The translations under genes and the position numbers were made by a program. DNA of 64,000 bases. Source: Aegilops tauschii subsp. strangulata. Taxonomy: Eukaryota > Streptophyta > Magnoliopsida > Poales > Poaceae. Below the pieces are notes generated by a model that worked only from the letters and a program-made list of their open reading frames with translations, did not search any database and was not told the origin of the DNA. This document shows, piece by piece, positions 1 through 11,700 of the stretch (its first letter is position 1; the number at the start of each line of letters is the position of its first letter). The stretch lies in NCBI RefSeq assembly GCF_002575655.3, contig NC_053040.3, positions 223,958,628 to 224,022,627 on the forward strand. Reading direction: 5' to 3'.

Positions 1-36
1 AATCTCGGGACGAGATTTCTTGTAGTGGAGGAGATT
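1..36 (+). CDS. 3' end of Gypsy (Del/Tekay-like) pol and polypurine tract
   Basis: The first bases translate to NLGTRFL, which resembles the end of the pol polyprotein in Del/Tekay chromoviruses, where the chromodomain is followed by a similar peptide. A purine run (about 24-35) directly precedes the TGTAAC start of a long LTR, as expected of the polypurine tract that primes plus-strand DNA. The frame stays open briefly into the LTR. Only the last few codons are in the window, so the lineage is inferred from one short motif. Confidence 0.5.
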
Positions 37-2039
37 TGTAACACCCTAAGAATCATGCTACAGTAACCCCCTGTGATTAAGCTAATCATATTGCTAAACA
101 GGGCTAGATCACATTTGAACCACACCCTTGTCAGACTCCTAGTTCAAACTTCAAATATAATTAAAGTGGAAAATAAAAGTTTTCAAAAATTCAAACAGAA
201 ATGTTCAGTGGGTTCTAAATAATACACTGGTAATTATGGTGGAGAAAACACATTTTTATAAAATGTCTAAATACTTTTAAATGAAATAAAACAGAAAAGG
301 AAATAAACAAAAAAAGAAAACAGAAAACAAAACAGAAAAAGAAAACAGGGGGGAAAGGGCCCGCTCCCCCCCACTAGACCCGCGGCCCAAACCCCCCCGG
401 CCCAAGCTGGGCTGCCACCCGCGCCCCGCGCCCCGGCCCAGCCCACCTCCCCCCCGCGTCCCCTTCCTGTTCCCCCGACCGGGTCGGAACAGGGGAGCGT
501 CGCCGCCGCACCCCCTCGCCGGCGACGGGGAGGATAAGGGCGCCAGCTCCCCCGCCTCCTCGGGCCTCTCTCCCACTCGCCCCCGCTCTCCCTCGGCCTC
601 TGCGCCTTCTCCCCCGCCAGATCCCCCTCCCTCTCCCCTCCGTTCCCCTCTGCCCGCGCGTGCTCGCCGCCGTTCACCGTCGAACTCGCGGTCACCTTGC
701 CCCGATCGCCTCGACGACGTGCCCGAACGACTCCCCGCCGTCGACTACGTCGACTGCGCCCTCGGGAACGAGCCGAGCGCCTCTGCACCGGCCTCCCCGA
801 GCTCGTCTTCAACCTACGGCCGCCGTCGTTCGTCGCCGATTCCGGCTGCCCCGCGCCCTCCCCGAGCTCACTGCCACTCCCTACAGCCGCGCGGTGAGCT
901 CCTCTACCTCCTCCCCCTCTCCGCTAGCTCGCTCGCGCTCCGTAGCTGCTTCCCCGCGCGCGCCCGAACGCCACGCCGCGGAGCTCGCCGCCGGCGTGTC
1001 TCCGGTGACCAAATGGTCACGGGCGTTGGCCCGCTAGCCCGACCGCACCGTGCCGCACCCACCTAGCTAGCTAGTTCGGCCGTTCGCGCGCTCTAGCGTA
1101 GCTTCCGTCGGGCACCCGTAGCACCTCGCCGCCGGCGAGCTTGTAGCGGTCGCCCCCGGCCGTTCCAGCCCCTCCGACCACCGCCGTTGGACGCGCGACG
1201 TCGAGCCGCGTCGAACGCGCCCAGCCCCGCCTCCGCAAACCCACTGTGGGTGAAACCCGCGCCCCTCCCGCGCGCGCCGCCGTGCGTTTTGGTCGCCGGC
1301 GATACTCCGGCGCCGGCCGCCGACGTGGCACACCTGGGGCCACCCCTGGGTCACTGCCAGTGGCCCCCACGGGCCCAGTTGACTGGGTTGACCCAGTCAA
1401 CTGCTGACTGGGCAGGCCCAGTCACTGACATGCGGGCCCCGCCGCAAAAATTAAAAAAAAAAGAAAAGAAAATGTTTTTATAAATAAAAATAATTAGTTT
1501 AATTAATCTCTCACTGACAGGTGGGCCCAGTAGCTAATTAACTAAAGATTAATTAGTTTAATCCTCTGTTAACCCACTGTCTATGACAGGTGGGTCCCCC
1601 TTGTCAGTTTGACCAGTCAACCCGGGCTGTCGACCGCTGACGTCACTCCTACGTCACGCTGACGTCATATCCCTTTTTCTGTTAAATTAAATAATTCCAG
1701 AAATTCAAATAAACTTTGAAAATTCATATCTTTTAAACCGTAACTCGGATGAAAATGTTTTCTATATGAAAGTTGCTCAGAACGACGAGACGAATCCGAA
1801 TACGCAGTCCGTTCGTCCACCACACCTCCCTAACCTATCGATCTAGCAACTTTCCCCCTCCGGTCCGTCTGTCCGAAAACGCGAAACATCGGGAATACCT
1901 CCCGGATGTCCTCCCCCTTCACCGGTACCACCTACTGTCGCGTTAGGACACCCCTAGCACCGCTCACTGTCATGTCACGCATCGTCATGCTTATGTTTGC
2001 ATTGTATTTACTATTTCCTCCCCCTCTTCTCTCCGGTAG

Positions 2040-2114
2040 ACTACGAGACCGACACTGCTGCTGCCCAGTTCGACTACGGAGTCGACGACCCCTCCTACTT
2101 GCCAGAGCAACCAG
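2040..2114 (+). CDS. Candidate upstream coding exon inside the long LTR
   Basis: This 75-nt block lies behind a pyrimidine-rich tract and a TAG acceptor (2037-2039) and ends before GCAAGC, a GC-type donor. The open frame is acidic and tyrosine-bearing, with AQFDYGVDDPSY in its middle. It ends with one base left over. That phase is what the downstream exon at 3357 needs: the split codon would be GAT. No start codon or first exon was identified, so it may be only part of an LTR-encoded transcript. Confidence 0.4.
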
Positions 2115-2908
2115 GCAAGCCCCCCCCCCTTGATCACCAGATATCACCTACTCTACTCTCTACTACTTGCATTAGAGTAGTGTAGCATTTTACTACTTTC
2201 GATATCCTATTCTGATGCATAGCCTATCCTTGCTACTACTGTTGTTACCTTTACCTGCAATCCTACATGCTTAGTCTAGGATGCTAGATTTCCATCAGTG
2301 GCCCTACATTCTTGTCCGTCTGCTGTGCTATACTATCGGGCCGTGATCACCTGGGCGGTGAACACGGGCATATACTTATATACTATATACATGACACATG
2401 TGATGATTAAAGTCGGGTCGGCTCGTAGGAGTACCCGCAAGTGGATCTTTGTGGCGGAGCGACAGGGCAGGTTGAGACCGCCTAGGTGAGAGGTGGGCCT
2501 GGCCCTGGTCGGCGTTCGCGGATACTTAACACGCTTAACGAGATCTTGGTATTTGATCTGAGTCTGGCCATTTGGTCTATACGCACTAACCATCTACGTG
2601 GGAGTAGTTATGGGTATCCCGACGTCGTGGTATCAGCCGAAGCTCTTTTGACGTCAGCGACTGAGTGGCGCGCGCCGGATTGAACTGGAACGCCACTAGG
2701 CTAGGTCTGCTTCCGGCCGCGTACGCAACGTGCAGGTGTGCATAGGGCGATGGGCCCAGACCCCTGCGCGCATAGGTTTAGACCGGCGTGCTGGCCTCTC
2801 TGTTGAGCCTAGGTGGGGCTGCGACGTGTTGATCTTACGAGGCCGGGCATGACCCAGAAAAGTGTGTCCGGCCAATTGGGATCGAGCGTGTTGGGTTATG
2901 TGGTGCAC

Positions 2909-2938
2909 CCCTGCAGGGAAGTTTATCTATTCGAATAG
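2909..2938. promoter_or_regulatory. Palindrome pair in long LTR (CCCTGCAGGG / CTATTCGAATAG)
   Basis: Two perfect palindromes, CCCTGCAGGG (2909-2918) and CTATTCGAATAG (2927-2938), lie 8 bp apart in the LTR. The same arrangement recurs in three other long LTRs of this window, with sequence changes that keep each half self-complementary. The role is unknown. A binding site for a dimeric factor or a structured RNA element are both possible. Confidence 0.55.
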
Positions 2939-3356
2939 CCGTGTCCCTCGGTAAAAGGACGACCCGGAGTTGTACCTTGAGCTTATGACAACTAGAACTG
3001 GATACTGAATAAAATACACCCTTCCAAGTGCCAGATACAACCCGGTGATCGCTCTCTAACAGGGCGACGAGGAGAGGATTGCCGGGTAGGTTTATGCTAT
3101 GCGATGCTACTTGGAGGACTTCAATCTACTCTCTTCTATATGCTGCAAGATGGAGATGTCCAGAAGCGTAGTCTTCGACAGGACTAGCTATCCCCCTCTT
3201 ATTCCGGCATTCTGCAGTTCAGTCCTCTGATATGCCCCTTTACCCAATTACCCATGCATATGTAGTGTAGCTCCTTGCTTGCGAGTACTTTGGATGAGTA
3301 CTCACGGTTGCTTTTCTCCCTCCTTTCCCCTTTCTATACCGGATTGTCGCAACCAG

Positions 3357-3457
3357 ATGCTGGAGTTCAGGAGCCAGACGCCACCGTCGACGACGACACC
3401 TACGACACTGGAGGTGCCTACTACTACGTGCAGGCCGCTGACGACGACCAGGAGTAG
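3357..3457 (+). CDS. Candidate terminal coding exon inside the long LTR
   Basis: A pyrimidine tract and CGCAACCAG acceptor precede a 101-nt open segment ending in TAG. It encodes a short acidic tail containing GGAYYYV and ending DDDQE. The split codon matches the phase of the exon ending at 2114. The related LTR at 7265-8765 holds an equivalent exon (8373-8470) with the same acceptor, same phase and same end; the two differ in length by exactly one codon. This suggests coding constraint. The product has no recognised family. Confidence 0.45.
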
Positions 3458-3751
3458 TTAGGAGGTCCCAGGCAGGAGGCCTTGCCTCTTCGATCGTTGC
3501 TACTTTTGTGCTAGCCTTCTTAAGGCAAACTTGTTTAACTTATGTCTGTACTCCGATATTGTTGCTTCCGCTGACTCGTCTATGATCGAGCACTTGTATT
3601 CGAGCCCTCGAGGCCCCTGGCTTGTATTATAATGCTTGTATGACTTATTTATGTTGTAGAGTTGTGTTGTGATATCTTCCCGTGAGTCCTTGATCGTGAT
3701 CGTACACATTTGCGTGCATGATTAGTGTACGGTCAAATCGGGGGCGTCACA

Positions 3752-4518
3752 TCCACACTTGTGCTTGAAAGTAGCATCGTGATCTTCATGATAGAGAGTC
3801 TCCTATGTTGTCACTTTCATATACTAGTGGGAATTTTTCATTATAGTACTTGGCTTGTATATTCCAATGATGGGCTTCCTCAAAATGCCCTAGGTCTTTG
3901 TGAGCAAGCAAGTTGGATGCACACCCACTTAGTTTCTTTTGTTGAGCTTTCATACATTTATAGCTCTAGTGCATCCGTTGCATGGCAATCCCTACTCCTC
4001 TCATTGACATCAATTGATGGGCATCTCCATAGCCTATTGATTAGCGGCGTCAATGTGAGACTTTCTACCTTTTTGTCTTCTCTCATAACCCCCATCATTA
4101 TACTTCACTCCACCCATAGTGCTATATCCATGGTTGCGCTCATGTATTGCGTAAGGGTTGAAAAGGCTGAAGCGCGTTAAAAAGTATGAACCAATTGCTC
4201 GGCTTGTCATCGGGGTTATGCATGATGAGAACGTTTGTGTGACGATATTGAAACATGGCCTAACTATATGATTTTGTAGGGATAAGCTTTCTTTGGCTAT
4301 GTTATTTTGATAAGACATAATTGCTTGGTTAGCATGTTTGAAGTATTATTGTTTTTATGTCAACATTAAACTTTTATCTTGAATCTTTCGGATCTAAATA
4401 TCCATGCCACAATAAAAAGAATTACATTGAAAATTATGCTAAGAAGCATTCCACATCAAAAATTCTGTTTTTATCATTTACCTACTCGACGACGAGCAGG
4501 AATTAAGCTTGGGGATGC
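3752..4518 (+). mobile_element. 3' internal region of a TGATACGTC-type LTR element
   Basis: This stretch precedes the LTR at 4519 and ends in the purine-rich AAGCTTGGGGATGC, the likely polypurine tract. It begins abruptly where the Gypsy LTR ends at 3751, so the rest of the element lies left of the window. An open frame over about 3880-4140 is also open in the second, inverted copy of the element (62522-62836), with most residues shared. I do not recognise the encoded peptide. No gag or pol domain is visible here. Confidence 0.65.
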
Positions 4519-6086
4519 TGATACGTCTCCAACGTATCTATAATTTTTGAGTGTTCCATGCTATTATATATTCTGTTTTGGATGTTTAATGGGCTTATTT
4601 ATACACTTTTATATTATATTTGGGACTAACCTATTAACCGGAGGCCCAGCCCAAATTGCTGTGTTTTTGCCTATTTCAGGGTTTCGCAGAAAAAGAATAT
4701 CAGACGGATTCCAAATGGAATGAAACCTTTGGGAGCGTGATTTTTGGAACAAACGTGATCCAGAGGACTTGGAGTGGACGTCAAGCAACCGACGAGGAGT
4801 CCACGAGGCAGGGGGGCGCGCCTACCCCCCTGGGCGCGCCCTCCACCCTCGTGGGCCGCTCCTGGCTCCACCAACCTACTTCTTCCTCCTATATATACCT
4901 ACGTACCCCCAAACCATCGAAGAGCACCATGAAAACCTAATTCCACTGCCGCAACCTTCTGTACCCGTGAGATCCCATCTTGGGGCCTTTTCCGGCGTCC
5001 TGCCGGAGGGGGCATTGATCACAGAGGGCTTCTACATCAACACCATAGCCTCTCCGATGATGTGTGAGTAGTTTACCTCAGACCTTCGGGTCCATAGTTA
5101 TTAGCTAGATGGCTTCTTCTCTCTCTTTGGATCTCAATACAAAGTTCTCCTCGATTCTCTTGGAGATCTATTCGATGTAATCTTCTTTTGCAGTGTGTTT
5201 GTCGAGATCCGATGAATTGTGGGTTTATGATCCAGATTATCTATGAACAATATTTGAATCTTCTATGAATTCTTTTATGTATGATTGGTTATCTTTGCAA
5301 GTCTCTTCGAATTATCAGTTTGGTTTGGCCTACTAGATTGATCTTTCTTGCAATTGGAGAAGTGCTTAGCTTTGGGTTCAATCTTGCGGTGCTCGATCCC
5401 AGTGACAGTTGGGAAACGACACGTATTGTATTGTTGCCATAGAGGATAAAAAGATAGGGTTTATATCATATTGCATGAGTTTATCCCTCTACATCATGTC
5501 ATCTTGCTTAAAGCGTTACTCCGTTCTTATGAACTTAATACTCTAGATGCATGCTGGATAGCGGTCGATGTGTGGAGTAATAGTAGTAGATGCAGGCAGG
5601 AGTCGGTCTACTTGTCACGGACGAGATGCCTACATACATGATCATACCTAGATATTCTCATAACTATGCTCAATTCTATCAATTGCTCGACAGTAATTTG
5701 TTCACCCACCGTAATACTTATGCTATCTTGAGAGAAGCCACTAGTGAAACCTATGGCCCGCGGGTCTATCTTCCGTTAACAAGCTATTTCTATCTTTGTT
5801 TACTTTGCAATTTTTACTTTTAATCTTTATCATAAAAATACCAAAAATATTATCTTATCATCTCTATCAGATCTCACTTTTGCAAGTGGCCGTGAAGGGA
5901 TTGACAACCCCTTTATCGCGTTGGTTGCAAGGTTCTTATTTGTTGTGTAGGTGCGAGGGACTTGAGCGTGGCCTCCTACTGGATTGATACCTTGGTTCTC
6001 AAAAACTGAGGGAAATACTTTCGCTACTTTGCTGCATCACCCTTTCCTCTTCAAGGGAAAACCAAGGCAGTGCTCGAGAGGTAGCA
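4519..6086 (+). mobile_element. 3' LTR of a TGATACGTC-type LTR element
   Basis: The LTR runs from TGATACGTCTCC to GAGAGGTAGCA, 1568 bp, TG...CA bounded. A TATATATA motif near 4890 is the probable promoter. A second copy lies in opposite orientation at 60581-62166 (1586 bp). The sequence matches a very abundant Triticeae LTR that I know by sight but cannot name with confidence. It is inserted in the CACTA sequence that resumes at 6087, so CTTCT at 6087-6091 should be one copy of its TSD. Confidence 0.75.
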
Positions 6087-7264
6087 CTTCTACGGTCCGT
6101 AGAAACAATGGGCCTTCTACGAGCCATAGAAACAATGGGCCTTCCACGGGCCGTATCATCAATGGGCCTTACACGGGTCGTATGATCGATTGGCCAAACA
6201 TGGGCCAAAAATAGACCGCATTATGGTCGTAAACGGGCTAGAGTTGGAGTCGTCCGTTCATGGGCCAACCAGAATGGGCCGTCATTAATAGGCCGTATTT
6301 GATGATGCTATGAAAATGGCCCGATGTATTAACGGGCCACAAACGGGCTGACTGTAACCACAGGCTGAATTTGGCCCACAAGCAGAAAATGGCAGTAACG
6401 GGCTGTAAGTAACCGAATGCTGGAAATGAGCCCAAGAATAAATGGGCCCTGAGAAGGCCGAAAGATAACATGGGCTGCAAACGGTCCAATGGATTAATGG
6501 GCCGTTATTGGGTATAAAGTGATACATTGTTCATTACGGGCCAGTTTGACCACGGGTCGTTAATGGGCCAAGAGTTACAAAGGGCCTCATATGGGCCGAA
6601 AGACGTCATGGGCCATACATGGGCCAAAAGTTAAAATGGGCTGGAATCATATTGGACGGCCCAGATGACGCTACTGGGCCTAATTCGGATAGGTCGTAAC
6701 GGGCCCTCGGTTAGCGAGCAATAAATGGGCTATATGCGAACAGGCCGTTAACAGGCTTTCCGTGGGCCGGCCCGCCACCTTTTGACCAAGTCAAACAGGC
6801 CGGCCTTTCCACAGGAATGGGCCTCTATTCGGCCGTGCCACGTGTCGACGTATCATGGGCGCCTTCGGTCCAATGAGTGGATGACATCTGTCCCAACGGT
6901 GAGCCGACATGTGTTTCCTCCAGCCAATGATGATTTTACACGTGGAAAATCCCCATTGGTCGGGGCTGTTAGCGGGTTATCGGATCTAAAATCGGACCCG
7001 ATAGCTTAATGGCGTTCCGTTACGGTGGATGCCACATGTCGGTCACCCTTGACGAAAGCACTTCTGTGACGCGCGATTTATCGTCATGGAAGTGGACACT
7101 TCCGTGATGACAATTTTGGTAATGTCATGGAACACTTCTACGACAGCACATGTATGACTATCTTGATTCTGTCATAAAATCGTCATGGATGTACATGCAT
7201 GACAAAAACCGCGACCTACTGTGACAAACACGTATCATCACGGAAGTGTATTTTTTTTGTAGTG
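6087..7264 (-). mobile_element. Truncated CACTA transposon end with subterminal GGCCCAT repeats
   Basis: The right border reads TTTTTTTTGTAGTG, the inverse of CACTACAAAAAAAA, typical of a CACTA (DTC) terminal inverted repeat. Inside it, 6100-6780 holds dozens of degenerate copies of ATGGGCC/GGCCCAT, the kind of dense subterminal array that CACTA transposase accessory proteins bind. No transposase ORF is present. The left side is cut by the LTR element ending at 6086, and the element itself interrupts a long Gypsy LTR that resumes at 7265. Confidence 0.75.
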
Positions 7265-7930
7265 CTCATACATTCACCTTGACGATTACATCAAGTGGAT
7301 TCCATCGAGGGTGATTCCTTGGATTCCCCTTGTTGTTTTGGACACACGGTTACATGGACTTTACTTGAGACATTGTTGAAGTCGGCCCGGCCCTGAGGGG
7401 TACCCGCGAGTTGATGTGAAAGTCGGACGGGCCCGGAGAGCACCCGCGAGATAATTACGTGGCACGACGGGCATTCTGGGCCCTTGCTGTAAGTCCACGA
7501 GAGGGGGCGACGGGGTCACATCGTTCGTGAGTCTCTGCTTGTCTCCGTGAGCTCCTAATACACTAAAGGTTTGGGTATTTGATCTGAGTTGGCCACTGGT
7601 CTTTATGCACTAACCACCACGCGGGAACAGTTATGAGCACTTGGCATCATAGTATTAGCCGAAGCTTTGTCAGACATCCAGTTCAGCATTGCGGCACGGC
7701 TGGGCCGGCACCATCCTGTAGTGGTGGAGCCTGGTCCGCCCTGATCGCAACGACCTGGAGTGCAACGGGCGATGGGTCCAAGACCCGAGAGTGCTTAGGA
7801 TGTAGACCGGCGGGGACCTCTCTGCTATTCCTAGGTAGGGCTGTGATGTGTTGATCTTTAGAGGCCGGGCATTGACCCATGAAAGTGTGTCCGTCCAGAG
7901 TAATCAAGTGTGTTGGGTAATGTGGTGCAC

Positions 7931-7959
7931 CCCTGCAGGGAAGTTATCTATTCGAATAG
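7931..7959. promoter_or_regulatory. Palindrome pair in second long LTR
   Basis: CCCTGCAGGG (7931-7940) and CTATTCGAATAG (7948-7959) are both perfect palindromes 7 bp apart, at the position equivalent to 2909-2938 of the first LTR. Flanking bases diverge more than the palindromes do. Confidence 0.55.
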
Positions 7960-8372
7960 CGTGTCCAGGGTAATGGACATTTAGACTTGTATCCTGATCT
8001 ATTACAACTAGAACTGGTTACTTGAGATATGTGATGGATATGTTGGCTCCGGGATTGCTTTCTCATAGGGAGTCCAGGAAGGATCTCTGGGCATTAATAC
8101 TACAACATGTTTGTTAAATATAAACTACTATTCTATACTCTTCTTAATGCTGCAAGATGCTTGGAGTTGCTTGAACATGCTAGTCTTCGATAGGCTAGGC
8201 CTTCCCCTCTATTATGGCATTCTGTAGTTCAGTCCACATGTACATACCTTCCATTTGATACCAATGCATACTTAGTATAGATCTGATGCTTGCGAGTACT
8301 TTGGATGAGTACTCACGGTTGCTTTGCTACCCCTTTTCCCCCTTCTTTCTTCTTTTCGGTTGTTGCAACCAG

Positions 8373-8470
8373 ATGATGGATCCCAAGAGCCAGATGCCAC
8401 CCCAGTCGACTACTACTACTACCCCGAGGGTGCCTACTACTACGTGGAGACCGCCGACGACCAGGAGTAG
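8373..8470 (+). CDS. Candidate terminal coding exon in the second long LTR
   Basis: This is the counterpart of 3357-3457. It follows TGCAACCAG, starts in the same phase and keeps the C-terminal pattern GAYYYV...ADDQE before TAG. It is 98 nt against 101 nt. Several differences between the copies are silent (GAC/GAT, CAG/CAA). The partner exon would lie beyond the CACTA insertion, outside the visible part of this LTR. Confidence 0.45.
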
Positions 8471-8765
8471 TTAGGAGGTCCCAGGCAGGAGGCCTTGCCT
8501 CTTCGACCGTTGTTGCTTTTGTGCTAGCCTTCTTAAGGCAGTCTTGTCTAACTTATATATGTACTCAGATATTTTTTGCTTCCGCTGACTCTTGTGTATT
8601 CGAGCTTCTGTATTCAAGCCCTCGAGGCCCCTGGCTTGTAATATGAAGCTTGTATTATTTTATTTGTGTCTAGAGTTGTGTTGTGATATCTTCCCCTGAG
8701 TCTTTGATCTTGATCGTACACATTTGCATCTATGATTAGTGTACGATTGAACCGGGGGTGTCACA

Positions 8766-11700
8766 CTTGCGCAACTGAAACTGAAGTAAATCAGTTGTTG
8801 GCTCACGAGCTCGTAGAGGTGGAGTGATACGATCTTGAAAATCTTCAACAGAAAAACTTTGATCAATATACTCATAGAGTTCTTCAAGATCGGAGTTACT
8901 AAGTTGTTTCTTGGAAAAGAACTTTCGAAGCAATTTCCATAGGCGCTTCTTTTTTCCAGCCGTAATCATGTGCACAACTTTCGTACGGTTGTTGATGGCA
9001 TTCAGTTCGGCAACCAGATGTCCTTTCTCTCGGCGATCCTCAGCCATATGATGCAACAACAGCTGTTGAGTGCGCAAACTCACTTCAAGGTGTGAAGGAG
9101 GTTGATTAATTGGTTGTGTATCACGCTGAGGTAGCTGTGCCCATCGAATGTATTGTGATAATCCGGAGGGCTTGACACTGGTACTTTTCCCGAAGAAAAA
9201 TCTTCCATGACTTGCATCATATCACGTACAGGAGGAATGAAGCTTTTGTGACTGACTTTTGCCAAATATTCGGTGTGCATTGCATAATCAACCACTTTCT
9301 GAATCCAAGGCGCAAAGACTTTGATAGTTTTCAGATGTTGAGTAGAGTCCATCAGTATACGCAGAAACATGTCTTTGGCATCAAAGATATATCCTTGGGA
9401 GATAGCATGAATGGTGTTTCAAAGAACATCAAATATAACATTGTCAGAATTCATCCTGGCCAGAGTACAGATGGTATAAGTAAGCATGTGGTATAGAGTC
9501 TTATTATCAAAAGTCAAATGCTTGGGCAAGGGAGGACCATTGTAGTCACGAATTTTCTCTTGGTCCATGGTGCAACGGAAATCTTCATCGGAAATGGCAT
9601 CAATGTTTTGTACTAGAATTTCAGTCTTGCCATACTCGAACCGAGGGAAATGAAAGTGTGAGAAAAAGTCTGTTGCAGAGCATTTTATACGTTTCCCTTC
9701 GGTCATCAATTCCATGATCCACTTGGTGCTATCAGATTCATCACCAGAGATGTACAATGTGGCATAGAATTGAAGTATTATTTCTCTGTTCCACATGTGC
9801 TGAAATGCAGAGACATGTGTGAGGCCAAAATCTTCGATATCTTGCAAGACTTGATTAAAGCAGCCAATTTTCTTCATAGCAGTGATGTCCGGGAACTCAT
9901 GAGGAAATATCTTGCGGCTGTCATATAGGACCCAAGGGTAAAATATAGTCTGTTCTTGAGTCCAGAACCGAGGAGATTCGGAGGTGCGAGGCTTGTTGTA
10001 CGGACTCTCTTGAAAGAAAAGAGGATGAGTGTTCCGATTGTAAAGTGGCCCTTTGACGCCAACGCCTATAAAGAATAACGACAGTTGTTCATGAGGATAT
10101 GGATATTTGAGCTCAACTTCAACAGAAATCATTTCATCGCCATAAACTACAGAGTTTGAATGATGAGCAGAAACAGATTTCACTGTAGAAGGATCAACAT
10201 CTGAAGTTCTTTTCGCAGTGTCGAGTGAAACTCGTAGTGGAGAGGGAGCACACACTTTAGCAGGAGACACTGAAGCTTTATCAGGCACTTGGGACTGATG
10301 GGGATGTTCTTCAGCAGGCGGTTGAGGTGCAGAGGGAGGAACCAATTCATTTGGTTCGACACGAGCTGGAGATGCTTTATGCTCAGACTGAGGAATTTTA
10401 CCTTCTTTTGATACATTTGGCTGAGAAGGATTTGCTTCATGAACAGGGGAGGCCACATGCACTGGTTCAGTTGGCCTTGGCGTAGTAGGAGCATCTGTGA
10501 CTTGATCATTCACTAGCAAGGGAATGACACACTTCGGAGAGTTTTCCTTCCGTGGATCAGCTTTAGGAGATTTTTCTTTCGTAGGAGGAGGAGCATTCTT
10601 CTTTGCAATTTTCTTCTTCCTCTTTTGCTTCGGTTGAGCAGATTAATCAATATGCCCTTTGACAAGATCATTGTAGCCAGTGGCTTGGGCTTGATGATCG
10701 AGGCAGATCTTGCGAACAATTTGATCTAGGTCAGAATGAAATCTCAATCTCCTATTCCGAAGGATAGTCAAGGCTCGATTGACATCGACGTATGATTCTT
10801 CAGGTTGCTTGATGAAAAACTTGGATTTTGCAGCTTTCATATGGTTGTCAAGATCATTTAGCTGGGCAGTGAGGTTATTGATCTCAATAGAGTCTTCTCT
10901 CATTTCTTGAACCAAAGCAGAAGCTTGAGTAAAGACTTCAGGAGGGATCGGTAAAGATGCTACTTCTCCATCGAATAAGGTTTCCACAAATTTGTCAAGC
11001 TGCTCCATAATGAACACTTGATTAGGACCAAATTTAGCAGCCTTTTCTTTCAGAACATCAGCTCGTGGAGCACTTTGCTCGGTGGAAGGAGCCGTGATTT
11101 ACTTCACTTTAGGCTTTGGAATTTATTCTCCTGGCTGAGCTGTGCTTACTGGGGCATGAACAACCAAGTCTTGCGTGTCAATTGCCTTAGGATGAGGGGT
11201 TGTATCCACATGATCCACCATAGTGACAGTGGTACGAGGTGTTTTTCTCTTCAAAGTGATCTTCTTCAGAGGTGCTATTGGGACTGCACGAGCTCGAAGA
11301 TCAGGCAGTATGGTGGAAATAGTGATGTTCACTTGTCCGGAGAGAGTTGCATCAACTTCTTACCTTGTGAGTGGAGGATCATCTTGATCGGAGGATTCAC
11401 TTTCATCATTTCTATCAAATGGTGCAGTCAGCCTCTTCTTTGGCGCGCTCTTTTTCTTCAAAGCAGCAGAGCTGGGATCATGTTTGCGCTTCGAACGCCA
11501 TTCCGATTTTCCTTCATCCTTTTTCTTTTCGACATCAGATTTGATAAGACGACTATTTTCTTCTTCTCGAGCTCTATCATTTTCTGCCCTTTTAGCTCTC
11601 TTCTCAGCATTCTTCTTGCGTTTATCCAGCTCATCAGGATAGGATGCAGGAGTCTTGAGAGATGACTCATCAGCATCAGGAGGTGGCGGAGGTCTCTCCT

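Larger units (their letters stand above)
37..3751 (+). mobile_element. Long 3' LTR of a Del/Tekay-like Gypsy element
   Basis: The LTR runs from TGTAACACCC to GGGGGCGTCACA, 3715 bp, and follows a polypurine tract, so it is the 3' LTR of a plus-strand element lying left of the window. Positions 360-1340 are very GC-rich and low in complexity and give spurious ORFs on both strands. The second half contains two short coding-like exons and a palindrome pair, listed separately. Its last 1.4 kb is related to 7265-8765. It interrupts a TGATACGTC-type element, whose internal sequence resumes at 3752. Compared with known families it could be a LARD-like or Del-like long LTR. Confidence 0.75.
7265..8765 (+). 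mobile_element. 3' portion of a second long Del/Tekay-like LTR
   Basis: The sequence is related to about 2390-3751 of the first long LTR. It keeps the palindrome pair, the terminal exon and the end GGGGGTGTCACA. Its 5' part is outside the window, separated by the CACTA insertion. It interrupts the minus-strand extra ORF that resumes at 8766. Whether it is a solo LTR or part of a full element cannot be decided here. Confidence 0.7.

Noticed and set aside
267..1400. Overlapping GC-rich ORFs on both strands
   Set aside because: Same situation in the first long LTR; low-complexity composition and mutually overlapping frames, no recognisable protein.
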